A program made the position numbers and the translations under genes. From contig NZ_CP039887.1 in NCBI RefSeq assembly GCF_005221305.1, positions 558,001 to 622,000 on the forward strand: DNA of 64,000 bases, written 5' to 3'. The stretch comes from Neisseria subflava (GTDB taxonomy: Bacteria > Pseudomonadota > Gammaproteobacteria > Burkholderiales > Neisseriaceae). The notes beneath the pieces are model-generated. The model did not search any database. It saw only the letters and a program-made list of their open reading frames with translations, and was not told where the DNA came from. Below, piece after piece: positions 45,380 to 54,689 of this stretch (position 1 is its first letter; every line of letters starts with the position of its first letter).

Positions 45380-45406
45380 AATATGTCCTGATAGTGTGTT
45401 AAGGTT

Positions 45407-46117
45407 TCAGACGGCCTTGGAAAGATTGTTTTCTTCAGAGAGTTCAACGCGTTGTCCGATATCTTTTAGATTGGAGTATTGTTCGACCAAGCGCGGTACA
45501 TCGTCCAAGCTCATTGCAAACATCCATAAATAAGTGCTGACGGAATAGATATGGCCGGCACTGCCATAGCCTTTAAGCGTCATGTGTATAAAGGCGAAGC
45601 CGAACAATACGCTCATCGCTATGCCGATACTGAGATAGCCTAAGGCTTCGCGATTGGAAATCAGCACGCGTAGTTTGGCAACCCAGCCATAGTGGCGGTA
45701 GAGCTGATGCTCGTTGCCGTCGCGGATAAGGTGGTTGTCGCGTTCAATCCGGTTGTTTAAACGGAAATATAGGTTTTCGCTGATGGCGGCAAAACGCGGC
45801 AGCAACCATAAAAACAGGGCCAGTATCGCGACAGCCAATACGCCCACCCAAAATTCCAATATCAGCAACATCATACATGCACCGAAGATGGAGACCAGCG
45901 AAGTAGCAGCGATGGGCAGGTGTTCTTCAAAAAAACTGACAAACTCACGCGATAGGGCAACGCGTGCGGTAATGGCGGAATGCGGTACTTCTCGTTTGCG
46001 CTGTTCCAAAACGACCGGGACGGCTATTTCGGTATAGATTTGGGTAAACGTACGCGTATCGGCTGCTCGGCGGGCGGCTCCGATTATCCACATTAATAAA
46101 ACCACCACACCATACAA
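45407..46117 (-). pseudogene. 3' part of a split ABC-transporter six-TM domain gene
   Basis: ~236 codons with hydrophobic helices (SLVSIFGACMMLLILEFWV, VLAVAILALFLWLLP, LGYLSIGIAMSVLFGFAFI) and E-R-D-N-H-L-I-R-D-G-N-E typical of ABC exporter coupling regions. It lacks a start region: the first residues (Y-G-V-V-V-L-L-M-W) continue exactly the sequence encoded at 46790-46954. No ATP-binding domain is present. Separated from its 5' part by a ~670-bp AT-rich insertion. Confidence 0.8.
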
Positions 46118-46119
46118 CT

Positions 46120-46260
46120 GTTATTATTTTTAGACTTATTGTTGCCCCTATATTAATAGAAGCACAAACGGGATTCGGTTCTTTAAAATCAGCTATTTAT
46201 CCGATTTTATATACTATAGATTTTTTCTTTGGTACTTATTTATTAGGATGGATTCTATGA
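46120..46260 (+). pseudogene. C-terminal fragment of an unidentified membrane protein
   Basis: 46 codons without start: V-I-I-F-R-L-I-V-A-P-I-L-I-E-A-Q-T-G-F-G-S then hydrophobic YPILYTIDFFFGTYLLGWIL and stop. Begins at the edge of the ABC gene remnant. Origin unknown. Confidence 0.4.
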
Positions 46261-46358
46261 TTATCCCTATTAGAGAAAACAACAATATTTTTATTACTCC
46301 TAAATTTATCAAATTGTATTTCAGTATAATATTAAGGATAAAGAATAGTCTCGAAGAA

Positions 46359-46387
46359 AATAGGCCGTTTAGCTACGGCCTATTTTT
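46359..46387. terminator. Intrinsic terminator in the islet
   Basis: TAGGCCGT/ACGGCCTA stem around TTAGCT followed by TTTTT; serves the plus-strand remnant or the convergent zinc-ribbon gene. Not a DUS. Confidence 0.65.
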
Positions 46388-46452
46388 ATAGGTAAAGTAA
46401 GTAATCTATAAAAAATTTTGGATGTTTTCCTCTATCCTTATGTGTATTCTAA

Positions 46453-46722
46453 TTATTTTTCAGCTTTCCAAGATTTACTATTACACTTAGGGCAATTATA
46501 TCTATCTGAGAGAAATTCAACAATTTCATCTTTAAAAACCAATAATGCAACCCCTCCCACAATCATTGCTGAACAAATTGCAAATGCAAACCCTGTCCCT
46601 GCAAAGAAATAGGTTACCCAGGCTCCAAATCCACCAATTGGCATTGCACCACCAATTACTTTAACAAAAAATTCTTTTGTTGTTTCTTCCCTATGACCAC
46701 ATTTTTTACATTTAATATGCAT
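46453..46722 (-). CDS. Small zinc-ribbon membrane protein
   Basis: 89 residues. N-terminal CKKCGHREE and C-terminal CPKCNSKSW make a four-cysteine zinc-ribbon pair on either side of two hydrophobic segments (IGGAMPIGGFGAWVTYFFAG and FAFAICSAMIVGGVALLVF). AAGGAAA precedes the ATG at 46722. AT-rich, inside the islet that splits the ABC gene. Unknown function; such proteins often accompany secretion or toxin systems, but nothing of that kind is nearby. Confidence 0.7.
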   Translation of the reverse strand: MHIKCKKCGHREETTKEFFVKVIGGAMPIGGFGAWVTYFFAGTGFAFAICSAMIVGGVALLVFKDEIVEFLSDRYNCPKCNSKSWKAEK

Positions 46723-46789
46723 AAGATATTTCCTTTTAAATATGCTATTTTTATATAATACCATAATTTTTAACAAGACAAATATTATT

Positions 46790-46954
46790 TTACTTAATTG
46801 CCTGCCAGACTTTGCCTTCCATAACGGCATTAATCGTCCAGCCGCCAAACACGGGATACACCAGCAAGAGCAGATTATCCAAGCCGACGAGAGAGAAAGT
46901 TGTGATGAGTTTGCGGCGGTGTGTTTGACCGATGTGTTTCAACATTTTCCACAT
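46790..46954 (-). pseudogene. 5' part of the split ABC-transporter gene
   Basis: 54 codons from ATG at 46954, with AGGAGGG upstream overlapping the marR stop. Reads MWKMLKHIGQTHRRKLITTF then NLLLLVYPVFGGWTINAVM and E-G-K-V-W-Q-A, then dies in I-K-stop. The sequence continues in register at 46117. It was the second gene of a marR-ABC operon. Confidence 0.75.
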
Positions 46955-46965
46955 GGTTGCCCTCC

Positions 46966-47391
46966 TTATTTAGTATTGAGGGTTTGCGCCATTAATTCGG
47001 CCAACGCGTCCAAATCGGCAAACAGTCGGGCTGCACGTTTTTCACCGAAGGCGGTAAAAATTCGTTTGCTGAATTCCTGCATGTTTTGCACCAATGGTGC
47101 GGCGGATTCCTTGCCTTGTTCGGTCAGCGACAATAAGCGTTCGCGTTTGTCTTGTTCGCTTTCGTGAAATGTCAGCAAGCCTTGTTCCGCCAGCGTTTTG
47201 CATGTGCCGGAAACGGTTTGCTTGGGCAGGCTCCATTCTTCGCCTATGTATTTTTGAGTGCGGCTGCCTTCGGTGGCCAAAGTGTAGAGAACGGCTAAAG
47301 TGTTGTAGTTGGTGTTTTGCTGTTTAATCCATTGGTCGAATGCGCTGTCTATGTGGCTGATGCGCATACCGAGTTGGTCAAGTTGATTCAT
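46966..47391 (-). CDS. MarR-family transcriptional regulator
   Basis: 141 residues. Winged helix with YIGEEWSLPKQTVSGTCKTL (recognition helix) and ESEQDKRERLLSLTEQG (wing and DxRxxxLxLT motif). The start at 47391 (MNQLDQLG) is preferred to a longer frame that lacks homology. It is directly followed by the broken ABC gene, its probable target, and is divergent from the YddG-type exporter with an inverted DUS pair between. Confidence 0.85.
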   Translation of the reverse strand: MNQLDQLGMRISHIDSAFDQWIKQQNTNYNTLAVLYTLATEGSRTQKYIGEEWSLPKQTVSGTCKTLAEQGLLTFHESEQDKRERLLSLTEQGKESAAPLVQNMQEFSKRIFTAFGEKRAARLFADLDALAELMAQTLNTK

Positions 47392-47458
47392 AAATTGGTC
47401 TCTATATTGACTAATTAGATACGGATTATAGTCATATTTAGGACTAATTGCAAATAGA

Positions 47459-47491
47459 AGGCCGTCTGAAGCAATCATTTTCAGACGGCCT
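47459..47491. repeat. Inverted DUS pair between divergent genes
   Basis: AGGCCGTCTGAA (47459-47470) and complement (47480-47491) lie between marR and the exporter gene, where no terminator is needed, so here the pair is more likely an uptake site. Confidence 0.7.
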
Positions 47492-47570
47492 TGAAACCGT
47501 TAAAATAATTAATGTAGAAACGATATATTCAAACTACGATAAACCTAATAATATCTTCAACACATACGCC

Positions 47571-48485
47571 ATGATTCATTTCTTATCTCAAAACATTTCA
47601 TCCAAACAAGCCACTGCCATCGGGCTGCTTGCCGTTGCCTTGTGGAGCTTCGTCATTTCTCTGATACGCTCTTTGAGCCTGCATATGGGGGCAGTGAGCG
47701 GCGCGGCAATGATGTACACCTTGTCCACCGTATTGATTTGGCTGATTTTCGGTCGGCCGCATTTGCGCAATTACAAACGCAGCTATTTGTTTTGGGCGAG
47801 CGTGTTTTTTGTCGGCTGCGAACTGTGTTTGTCGTTATCGGTCGGTTTCGCGCAAAACGCGAGACAGGCAGTAGAAATCGGTATGGTCAATTATTTATGG
47901 CCGACGTTTACCATTGTCGGGGCGGTGTATTTCAACAAGCAGCCATCAAAATGGTGGATAGTCATCGGCTTTGTACTGTCGTTTTTGGGGATTGCCACTG
48001 TACTGGGCGGCGATGTCGGCTTGTCGATTTCCGGCATCTACCACAATGTCCGCACCAATCCCGGCGGCTATATCATGGCATTTGTAGATGCCGTGCTTTG
48101 GGCGGCATATTGCACGCTGACGGCGCGTGTGAAAGCAGAGGGCAGCAGCGTTGGCTTCTTCTTTGCGCTGGTGTCGATATTGTTGTGGATCGAATACTTT
48201 CTCAGCGGCGCGAATACGTTGAATTTTGATACTGTATCGATCGGCTATGCCGTTGCCGCTGCAGCTTGTATGGGGCTGGGCTATGCGGTGTGGAATATCG
48301 GTATTTCGCGTGGCAACCTGACCGTATTGGCTGGTGCATCTTATTTCATTCCGGTATTGTCTGCGGTAGTGTCCTCGTTTTTGATTAGTGCGCCTTTGTC
48401 CATGACGTTTTGGAAGGGGGCCGGAATGGTGTGCTTAGGATCGATTGTGTGTTGGTTGGCGACACGGAGAAAACGGATGGCGTGA
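47571..48485 (+). CDS. EamA/DMT-family exporter, YddG-like
   Basis: 304-residue inner-membrane protein with ten hydrophobic segments in two EamA halves, e.g. ATAIGLLAVALWSFVIS, VNYLWPTFTIVGAVYF, GGYIMAFVDAVLWAAYCTL and LAGASYFIPVLSAVVSSFL. The layout and the N-Y-L-W-P motif resemble the aromatic amino-acid exporter YddG. ATG at 47571 is chosen since the protein fold starts there; no strong ribosome site is visible. Confidence 0.8.
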   Translation: MIHFLSQNISSKQATAIGLLAVALWSFVISLIRSLSLHMGAVSGAAMMYTLSTVLIWLIFGRPHLRNYKRSYLFWASVFFVGCELCLSLSVGFAQNARQAVEIGMVNYLWPTFTIVGAVYFNKQPSKWWIVIGFVLSFLGIATVLGGDVGLSISGIYHNVRTNPGGYIMAFVDAVLWAAYCTLTARVKAEGSSVGFFFALVSILLWIEYFLSGANTLNFDTVSIGYAVAAAACMGLGYAVWNIGISRGNLTVLAGASYFIPVLSAVVSSFLISAPLSMTFWKGAGMVCLGSIVCWLATRRKRMA

Positions 48486-48614
48486 GGCAATATCCCATAG
48501 CTTTGCGATATAACGAAAACAGCTTTTTTAACAACCAAACATTCTTTCCCATTTTCAGACGGCCTGTTTAAAGTAGCACTCAGTTTGAGAAATCACGAGA
48601 AATGGGAAAGAATC

Positions 48615-48947
48615 ATGATCGCAGCTTCCGCTCCGCTTTTGCGCTTCATTACCACCGGCAGTGTCGATGACGGCAAATCCAACCTCATCGGCCGCCTGCT
48701 CTACGACGGCAAAACCTTACTGACCGACCAGATTGACAAACTTAATCGCGCTGCCGAATCCGCAGAAACGCTCAAGCTCAACGATATCGGCAGCATCAGC
48801 TTCAAAACCCCGCAGCCACTCGCCGCTGCCGCATACGAAGATAACCATGCACAAGGCGCGTTTATTTTGATTGACGAAGCCACCAACCATACTATCGCGG
48901 CAGGCATGATACGCAAAGTCAGCGAAGCAAACAGTTTTGAAATTTAA
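48615..48947 (+). pseudogene. cysN: cysN remnant with large internal deletion
   Basis: CysN is the GTPase subunit of sulfate adenylyltransferase, ~430 residues or more. Here 110 codons remain: residues 1-~55 match the N-terminus (LRFITTGSVDDGKS, LIGRLLYD, TLLTDQIDKL) and the rest matches the extreme C-terminus (LNDIGSISFKT then AFILIDEATNHTIAAGMIR). The middle, with the other GTPase motifs, is gone. The Walker A GKST has become GKSN. The frame is open across the deletion, so a short protein could be made but could not work as an enzyme. Confidence 0.85.
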
Positions 48948-48968
48948 AAGAAAAGTTGAAATAAAAAA

Positions 48969-48996
48969 AGGCCGTCTGAACATTCAGACGGCCTGT
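48969..48996. terminator. DUS-pair terminator between cysN remnant and glyA
   Basis: AGGCCGTCTGAA (48969-48980) and complement (48983-48994), a 12-bp stem with a 2-nt centre; bidirectional. Confidence 0.75.
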
Positions 48997-49019
48997 TATT
49001 TTATCCAAGTCGGAAATGC

Positions 49020-50270
49020 TTATGCGCCGTAAACCGGATATTTATTGCACAAAGCAGTCACTTGTTCGCGGACTTTGGCGAGGTTGGCTTCGTCTTCAGG
49101 GTTGGCCAATACGTCTGCAACCAAGTTCGCCAATACGCGCGCGTCGGCTTCGTTAAAGCCGCGTGTGGTCATGGCGGCGGAGCCGATGCGGATGCCGGAG
49201 GTAACGAATGGTTTTTCCGGATCATTCGGAATAGCGTTTTTGTTGACGGTGATGTGTGCTTTGCCCAAAGCGGCTTCAGCGGCTTTACCGGTGATTTTCA
49301 TCGGTTGCAGGTCAACGAGGAAAACGTGGCTTTCGGTACGGCCGGAAACGATGCGCAAACCGCGTTTAACCAACTCTTCCGCCATGGCGACAGCATTGAT
49401 TTTCACTTGTTTTGCGTATTCTTTGAACTCAGGTTGCAACGCTTCTTTAAACGCTACGGCTTTGGCAGCGATAACGTGCATCAACGGGCCGCCTTGCAGG
49501 CTTGGGAAGATGGCAGAGTTCAGCGCTTTTTCGTGGGTATTGTCACGGCACAAAATCACACCGCCGCGAGGGCCGCGCAGGGTTTTGTGGGTGGTGGTGG
49601 TGACGAAGTCGCAGAATGGCACTGGGTTAGGATATTCACCGCCGGCAATCAGGCCGGCATAGTGCGCCATATCGACAAAGAGGTATGCGCCAACTTTATC
49701 GGCGATTTCGCGGAATTTTGCCCAGTCGATTTGCAACGCATAGGCAGATGCACCGGCCACAATCATTTTGGGTTTGTGTTCAAGAGCCAAGCGTTCTACT
49801 TCGGCATAATCGAGAACTTCGTTTTCATCCAAACCATAAGTAATGGCGTTGTAGAGTTTGCCGGAGATATTAACGCTTGCGCCGTGGGTCAAGTGGCCGC
49901 CGTGTGCCAGAGACATACCCAAAATGGTGTCGCCCGGTTTCAAAACGGAAGCGTACACGGCTTGGTTGGCTTGCGAGCCGGAGTGCGGTTGAACGTTGGC
50001 ATAGGCGGCGCCAAACAGTTCTTTTACGCGGTCAATCGCTAATTGTTCAACAATATCAACGTATTCACAGCCGCCGTAGTAGCGTTTGCCAGGATAGCCT
50101 TCAGCGTATTTGTTGGTCAATTGCGAACCTTGGGCTTCCATAACGGCACAGCTGACGTAGTTTTCAGAGGCGATCAGCTCGACGTGGTCTTGCTGGCGCT
50201 TGTCTTCTTGGGCGATGGCTGCTGCCAAATCGGGGTCATATTGTGCGAGGGTAACGCTTTTTGAAAACAT
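49020..50270 (-). CDS. glyA: Serine hydroxymethyltransferase
   Basis: PLP enzyme that converts serine plus tetrahydrofolate to glycine plus methylene-THF. 416 residues, standard. PLP lysine in TTTTHKTLRGPRGG (~228), GYPGKRYYGG (~53) and LAHGGHLTHG. The start at 50270 (MFSKSVTLAQYD) matches other GlyA proteins; an in-frame upstream Met at 50330 lacks homology. AAAGGAA precedes it. Monocistronic. Confidence 0.96.
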   Translation of the reverse strand: MFSKSVTLAQYDPDLAAAIAQEDKRQQDHVELIASENYVSCAVMEAQGSQLTNKYAEGYPGKRYYGGCEYVDIVEQLAIDRVKELFGAAYANVQPHSGSQANQAVYASVLKPGDTILGMSLAHGGHLTHGASVNISGKLYNAITYGLDENEVLDYAEVERLALEHKPKMIVAGASAYALQIDWAKFREIADKVGAYLFVDMAHYAGLIAGGEYPNPVPFCDFVTTTTHKTLRGPRGGVILCRDNTHEKALNSAIFPSLQGGPLMHVIAAKAVAFKEALQPEFKEYAKQVKINAVAMAEELVKRGLRIVSGRTESHVFLVDLQPMKITGKAAEAALGKAHITVNKNAIPNDPEKPFVTSGIRIGSAAMTTRGFNEADARVLANLVADVLANPEDEANLAKVREQVTALCNKYPVYGA

Positions 50271-50403
50271 GTTCTCGATTCCTTTGTGATGGGCTGAAAA
50301 TATAGGATGGAGTGCTGCGGATTGGTTCAAGATGAACTATTTTTCTTGCATTGTCAACAATTGTGTCGGGTGTTTGGTTTCAGACGGCCTGAGATTGAAG
50401 GGG

Positions 50404-50775
50404 TTATTTGAAAATATCATCTTGTTTTAAATGAAAATCCATTTTTTCTAGAAGCGCGGCCAAATCGGCTTCGGCTTGGGCGGCTTTAAGATTTTTTGCC
50501 AGTTCTACCAAGGCTACCGCATTTAATCGTTCTTTCTCCAGCCGTAGGGCTTCTTCGCTGAAGATTTTGATATTGTCTGCCGATTCGGTATCTATTATTT
50601 CAAATGGATAAAACGATTCTTCGTGTACGGCCAAACCGTCGGGCAGGGGCGCGGCATGGTTGAAATCGGCATCATTGACCGGCATCCATGAAGGATGGTT
50701 CTCAAGCAGGATAAATTGTCCGTCCATGCCGTTGATATGACGGAATAGGGTGGTTCGACTATTATGTAAACGCAT
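50404..50775 (-). CDS. Hypothetical protein with helical C-terminus
   Basis: 123 residues, acidic. The N-terminal half (MDGQFILLENHPSWMPVND) is beta-like and the C-terminal half (ALRLEKERLNAVALVELAKN and onward) is a long amphipathic helix, likely coiled coil. No signal peptide or membrane segment. Function not recognised. Followed by a lone DUS. Confidence 0.6.
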   Translation of the reverse strand: MRLHNSRTTLFRHINGMDGQFILLENHPSWMPVNDADFNHAAPLPDGLAVHEESFYPFEIIDTESADNIKIFSEEALRLEKERLNAVALVELAKNLKAAQAEADLAALLEKMDFHLKQDDIFK

Positions 50776-50997
50776 AAGCCCGATTGTATGCCCAAGTCGG
50801 CAAGCCGTCTATAAAGCCGTTTCTTTCTATTTTGGCACTAACTTATGTTGATATTATTAATTTTTGATGTAAAACAGTTTCGACTTAAAAAAGACTGGAT
50901 AAAACGCCCGTGTTTGTTATAATGAGGCTAAAGATTGATTCGTCCTAGTTTTTGACCGTAGTACTTTTTTATTTAATTAACAAGAGAGGAAAACAAA

Positions 50998-51216
50998 ATG
51001 TTTCCAGAATATCGCGATTTGATTTCTAAACTGAAACAAGAGGATGCACACTTTGCCCGTTTGTTTGACGAGCACAATGAGCTGGACGATAAAATCACCG
51101 GTTTGGTTAACAACCCTGTTACCAGCGGAGCCGAAGAGATTGAAGAGCTGAAAAAAGCTAAACTCAAACTCAAAGACGAATTGTATGCTATTCTGCAAAA
51201 AGCAGCAGACAAATAA
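50998..51216 (+). CDS. ydcH: YdcH-family (DUF465) small helical protein
   Basis: 72 residues forming a predicted helical hairpin: FPEYRDLISKLKQEDAHFAR, then LFDEHNELDDKI, then EEIEELKKAKLKLKDELYAI. This is the DUF465 pattern; the function of the family is unknown. GAGAGGAAAA precedes ATG. Confidence 0.88.
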   Translation: MFPEYRDLISKLKQEDAHFARLFDEHNELDDKITGLVNNPVTSGAEEIEELKKAKLKLKDELYAILQKAADK

Positions 51217-51230
51217 TTAAAAATTGAATA

Positions 51231-51293
51231 AGGCCGTCTGAACGGTATGATAGGAATCTCGGATTTCGGTTCATACTAGTTCAGACGGCCTTT
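51231..51293 (+). terminator. DUS-pair terminator of ydcH
   Basis: AGGCCGTCTGAA (51231-51242) and complement (51280-51291), extended by GGTATGA/TCATACT inside, then TTTTT. Confidence 0.7.
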
Positions 51294-51394
51294 TTAGTTG
51301 TTTGGTATTTTGTTATTTCTATTAGCACAATTTAACTTTTAATTGTAAATCACTCTTAATTGCATTGAAAACTCTGTTAAGTTTATTTAAAATC

Positions 51395-51413
51395 AAAAAT
51401 AATTTTCATTTTA
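51395..51413. promoter_or_regulatory. Weak Fur-box-like sequence upstream of the FepA-type receptor
   Basis: The 19-mer AAAAATAATTTTCATTTTA matches the Fur consensus at about 12 of 19 positions, ~35 bp before the receptor start. Iron-repressed control is expected for this family. The surrounding DNA is AT-rich, so chance matches are easy. Confidence 0.35.
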
Positions 51414-51447
51414 ATTTTAAACAAACAAAACCAAGAGAAACAATGCA

Positions 51448-53649
51448 ATGAAAACATTCACACTCGCCATTTTGCCTTTGGCGTTAATTAGTGCATTCTC
51501 ACACGCAGCTGAAGAGAAAGCCGTTGAGCAGGCTGAAGTCGATACCGTTTACGTTACTGCCGAGAAGCAGTTGCAACAGTCGCTCGGCGTATCGCGTATT
51601 TCAAAAGACGACATCGACAAACGCCCTGTAGCCAATGATATTCCCGAATTTGTCCGTACCATGCCGGGTGTCAACCTGACCGGTAATACGGCAACAGGTC
51701 AGCGTGGCAACAAACGCCAAATCGACTTGCGCGGTATGGGCCCTGAAAACACTTTGATTTTGATTGACGGCAAGCCGGTTAATTCACGCCAGTCCGAGCG
51801 TATCAGTATGCGCGGTGAACGCAATACGCGTGGCGACAGCAACTGGGTGCCGGTTGAAGAAATCGAATCCATTACCGTCTTGCGCGGTCCGGCGGCAACC
51901 CGTTACGGCTCCGGCGCAATGGGCGGCGTGGTCAATATCGTTACCAAAAAAGTACCGAAAGAATTCAAAGGCCAAATCAACCTGTATGCCAACCAGCCGC
52001 AAGACAGCAAGGAAGGCGAAACCCGCCGCATCGGCTTTAACCTCGGCGGCCCGATTGTTCAGGACGTATTGGGTTTCCGCATTTACGGCAACCTGAATAA
52101 AACGGATGCAGATGCTGCCGATATTAATGCCGGACACGGTAATGACAGCGCGGCCGGTGTCGAAGGCGTACGCAATAAAGACATTGCCGGCCGTCTGCAA
52201 TGGAAAATCAGCCCAGCGCAAACGCTGATTTTGGACAGCAGTTACAGCCGTCAGGGCAATATCTACAACGGCGATACGCAAAACAGCAATCCGCGTTCTG
52301 CTTTGGTTAATTCTTTGGCCGACAGCAAAGCCGAAACTGCCCGCTTATACCGTTCCGCTTATTCTTTAACGCATGATGGCGCATGGGAATGGGGCGATAC
52401 CAAAAACGTGATCAGTTATGAGCGCACAATCAACAGCCACTTACCTGAAGGTTTGGCAGGTGGTCCAGAAGGCAGCTATACAGGCTTGGATTTTGTTCAA
52501 AGCCGTCTGAAAAACCTGCGTTTCAGCAGCGAAGCGAATATTCCTTTTAAACTTGGTGTTGATAACGTGTTGACGGTCGGTGCGGAATTTACCGACAGCA
52601 AATTGGATGATCCTGCTTCCAATACTCAGGGATTTAAAGATCAAGGTAAAACCGATGCGTTTAACGGTATCTCCGCAACGCGCGGCGGCAAGGCTTCGCA
52701 ACGCAACTGGGCTGCCTACGTTGAAGACAATATTTCGTTGACCGACAAAACCCATCTGATTCCGGCCATCCGCTTCGACCACAACAGCGACAGCGGCAGC
52801 AACTGGAGTCCGGCTTTGAACTTCTCGCATCAAATCGGCGAAAACTGGTTGGTCAAAGGCGGTATTGCCCGTGCGTACAAAGCGCCAAACCTGTATCAAA
52901 CCAATCCTGACTTTATCCTGTACACACGCGGTCAGGGCTGTCCGCTCAATGCGCCGAACAGTGTCCGCTGCTACTACATGGGCAATGGCAATTTGAAACC
53001 TGAAACCAGTATCAATAAAGAGATCGGCCTTGAGTTCAACAAAAACGGCTGGCAGGCTTCGGCTACTTATTTCCATAATGCGTATCGCAATAAAATCGTG
53101 ATCGGAGACCAGCTTATTGCCACCAGCAATATCGGCAACTGGCTCTTGCAATGGGAAAATACGCCGAAAGCGACTATTTCGGGTATCGAAGGCAACTTGG
53201 TGATTCCGTTGCATGACACACTCAAGTGGAGCAACAATTTCACTTACATGCACAAATCCGAAGATTATCAAGGCAATCCATTGTCTTTGGTGCCGAAACA
53301 CACCATCAACAGCACACTGTCTTGGACGCCGAACGAACGCTTCGATGCCAACCTGACCTTTACCCACTACGGCCGCACCAAACCGCGCGGCGTGGCGATT
53401 AATAGATTGGAACGAGACGGCAATCCTCGTGCAGGCGTGGCAGCGTTGTCTTCCGAACACAGCCAAACTCAAGTCGGCTCTTACGGCATTTGGGGCATCA
53501 ATGCAGGCTACAACTGGAACAAACGCGTGGCCGTCCGTGGCGGTATCAGCAATCTGTTTGACAAAAAACTGTACCGCACAACTGCCGGCGCACAAACTTA
53601 TAACGAGCATGGCCGTGCCTTCTACGGCAGTTTGAAAGTATCGTTTTAA
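51448..53649 (+). CDS. fepA: TonB-dependent catecholate siderophore receptor, FepA-like
   Basis: Outer-membrane gated channel for ferric catecholate siderophores. 733 residues: signal peptide ~1-20 (ends S-H-A-A), TonB box region DTVYVTA (~32), plug domain with FVRTMPGVNLTG, RQIDLRGMGPENTLILIDGK and GAMGGVVNIVTKK, then a 22-strand barrel ending in Phe (LKVSF). The plug is strikingly like enterobacterial FepA. Neisseria make no enterobactin, so it would use siderophores of others. GAGAAACAATGCA precedes ATG. Confidence 0.92.
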   Translation: MKTFTLAILPLALISAFSHAAEEKAVEQAEVDTVYVTAEKQLQQSLGVSRISKDDIDKRPVANDIPEFVRTMPGVNLTGNTATGQRGNKRQIDLRGMGPENTLILIDGKPVNSRQSERISMRGERNTRGDSNWVPVEEIESITVLRGPAATRYGSGAMGGVVNIVTKKVPKEFKGQINLYANQPQDSKEGETRRIGFNLGGPIVQDVLGFRIYGNLNKTDADAADINAGHGNDSAAGVEGVRNKDIAGRLQWKISPAQTLILDSSYSRQGNIYNGDTQNSNPRSALVNSLADSKAETARLYRSAYSLTHDGAWEWGDTKNVISYERTINSHLPEGLAGGPEGSYTGLDFVQSRLKNLRFSSEANIPFKLGVDNVLTVGAEFTDSKLDDPASNTQGFKDQGKTDAFNGISATRGGKASQRNWAAYVEDNISLTDKTHLIPAIRFDHNSDSGSNWSPALNFSHQIGENWLVKGGIARAYKAPNLYQTNPDFILYTRGQGCPLNAPNSVRCYYMGNGNLKPETSINKEIGLEFNKNGWQASATYFHNAYRNKIVIGDQLIATSNIGNWLLQWENTPKATISGIEGNLVIPLHDTLKWSNNFTYMHKSEDYQGNPLSLVPKHTINSTLSWTPNERFDANLTFTHYGRTKPRGVAINRLERDGNPRAGVAALSSEHSQTQVGSYGIWGINAGYNWNKRVAVRGGISNLFDKKLYRTTAGAQTYNEHGRAFYGSLKVSF

Positions 53650-53667
53650 GTAGAAGCGTATCAAATC

Positions 53668-53729
53668 AGGCCGTCTGAAACGGTGTGAAATGAAATCTAA
53701 GATTTCTGACACATGGTTTCAGACGGCCT
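53668..53729. terminator. DUS-pair terminator after fepA
   Basis: AGGCCGTCTGAA (53668-53679) and complement (53718-53729), with partial complementarity of the 38-nt loop. Confidence 0.65.
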
Positions 53730-53828
53730 TCTGATTTTAAATTTAGAAGTATTTGTTGTTACGGAATTTGCTTCACTTTTTAGAAAAGTAAAAGGGCAAC
53801 CACTCGCCGCCCTATGAATCTAAAAGAT

Positions 53829-54491
53829 TTATTCGACCCAAGTCACCATTTCTTCAATCGGTTTGCGTGATTTTTTGGTGATTTCTTTGGCACGATAGCC
53901 GAATGTTGCCGCTACGGATACGCCCCATTCGTTGGCATCAAACAGGCCTTCTGCTGCCAATACTTCGTTCATTTTGTCGTAGTTGAAGCCTTCGATTGGA
54001 CAGGAATCGATGCCGATGGCCGCTGCGCCTGTGAGCATATTGGCCAAAGCAATATAGGTCTGCTTGCCGCTCCAGTTGAAGAGTGCGCGTTGGTCGTCGG
54101 CAATTTTAATGTCGGTTTCTTGGAAGCGTTTGTATTTTGCCAACGCTTTTTCCAGTTGTTCTCCTTGCAGGCCCTTGCGTTCGGCAACACTGCGGAAGAA
54201 TGGGGTATCGTAACGGGCATTTTTTTTGGCAAGGATAATCACCAGATGGCTGCAGTCGTCCAGTTGGGATTGCATCCCCCAGCTGAAAGGCTTGATTTTC
54301 TCACGCAGGGCTTTGTTTTGAATCACCAAGAATTTCCATGGCTCGGAGCCGACAGAGCTTGGGGAGAGGTGGGCAAATTCTAAAATCGCTGCAAAATCTT
54401 CTTGGCTGATTTTTTTATTGGGATCGTAATAACGGGTGGAGCAGCGATTTTCGAATACTTGCAGCATTTGTTCGCGTGTAATTTGATTCAT
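53829..54491 (-). CDS. NAD(P)H nitroreductase family protein (NfsB-like)
   Basis: 220-residue FMN enzyme, typical size. FMN-binding NRCSTRYYDP near the N-terminus, LSPSSVGSEPWKFLVIQN (~45-62) and a C-terminal GYRAKE loop fit oxygen-insensitive nitroreductases. The preferred substrate is not evident. Monocistronic; upstream 257 bp to the aspA terminator has no gene. Confidence 0.88.
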   Translation of the reverse strand: MNQITREQMLQVFENRCSTRYYDPNKKISQEDFAAILEFAHLSPSSVGSEPWKFLVIQNKALREKIKPFSWGMQSQLDDCSHLVIILAKKNARYDTPFFRSVAERKGLQGEQLEKALAKYKRFQETDIKIADDQRALFNWSGKQTYIALANMLTGAAAIGIDSCPIEGFNYDKMNEVLAAEGLFDANEWGVSVAATFGYRAKEITKKSRKPIEEMVTWVE

Positions 54492-54689
54492 CTGGTTTTC
54501 CTAATAAATGAAGATGTTATTTTGACCGTTTTGCCAATATTCGGTTCCTTTTGAGTCATCATTACCGGCATAACCTTAAGGAAGAAACAGGCTGGGGCAA
54601 CACCATGTTAAATCAAACCTGACGGTCAGGCTATCTTTTAATTCTGAATTTCGCAAAAAAATTCGATAAATATCAATATCAATACGAAA

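Larger units (their letters stand above)
46118..46789. other. AT-rich islet inserted into the ABC-transporter gene
   Basis: About 670 bp lying between the two halves of the ABC gene. It holds a plus-strand membrane-protein tail (46120-46260), a terminator (46359-46387) and a zinc-ribbon gene (46453-46722). Much richer in A+T than the surroundings and free of DUS. No terminal inverted repeats or transposase are seen. Confidence 0.65.

Noticed and set aside
46790..46954. 54-codon minus frame as an independent small membrane protein
   Set aside because: Its sequence continues in register with the downstream ABC fragment, so it is the 5' end of a split gene.
51448..53649. Assignment as FetA/FrpB
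   Set aside because: The plug sequence follows enterobacterial FepA closely instead; kept as FepA-like.
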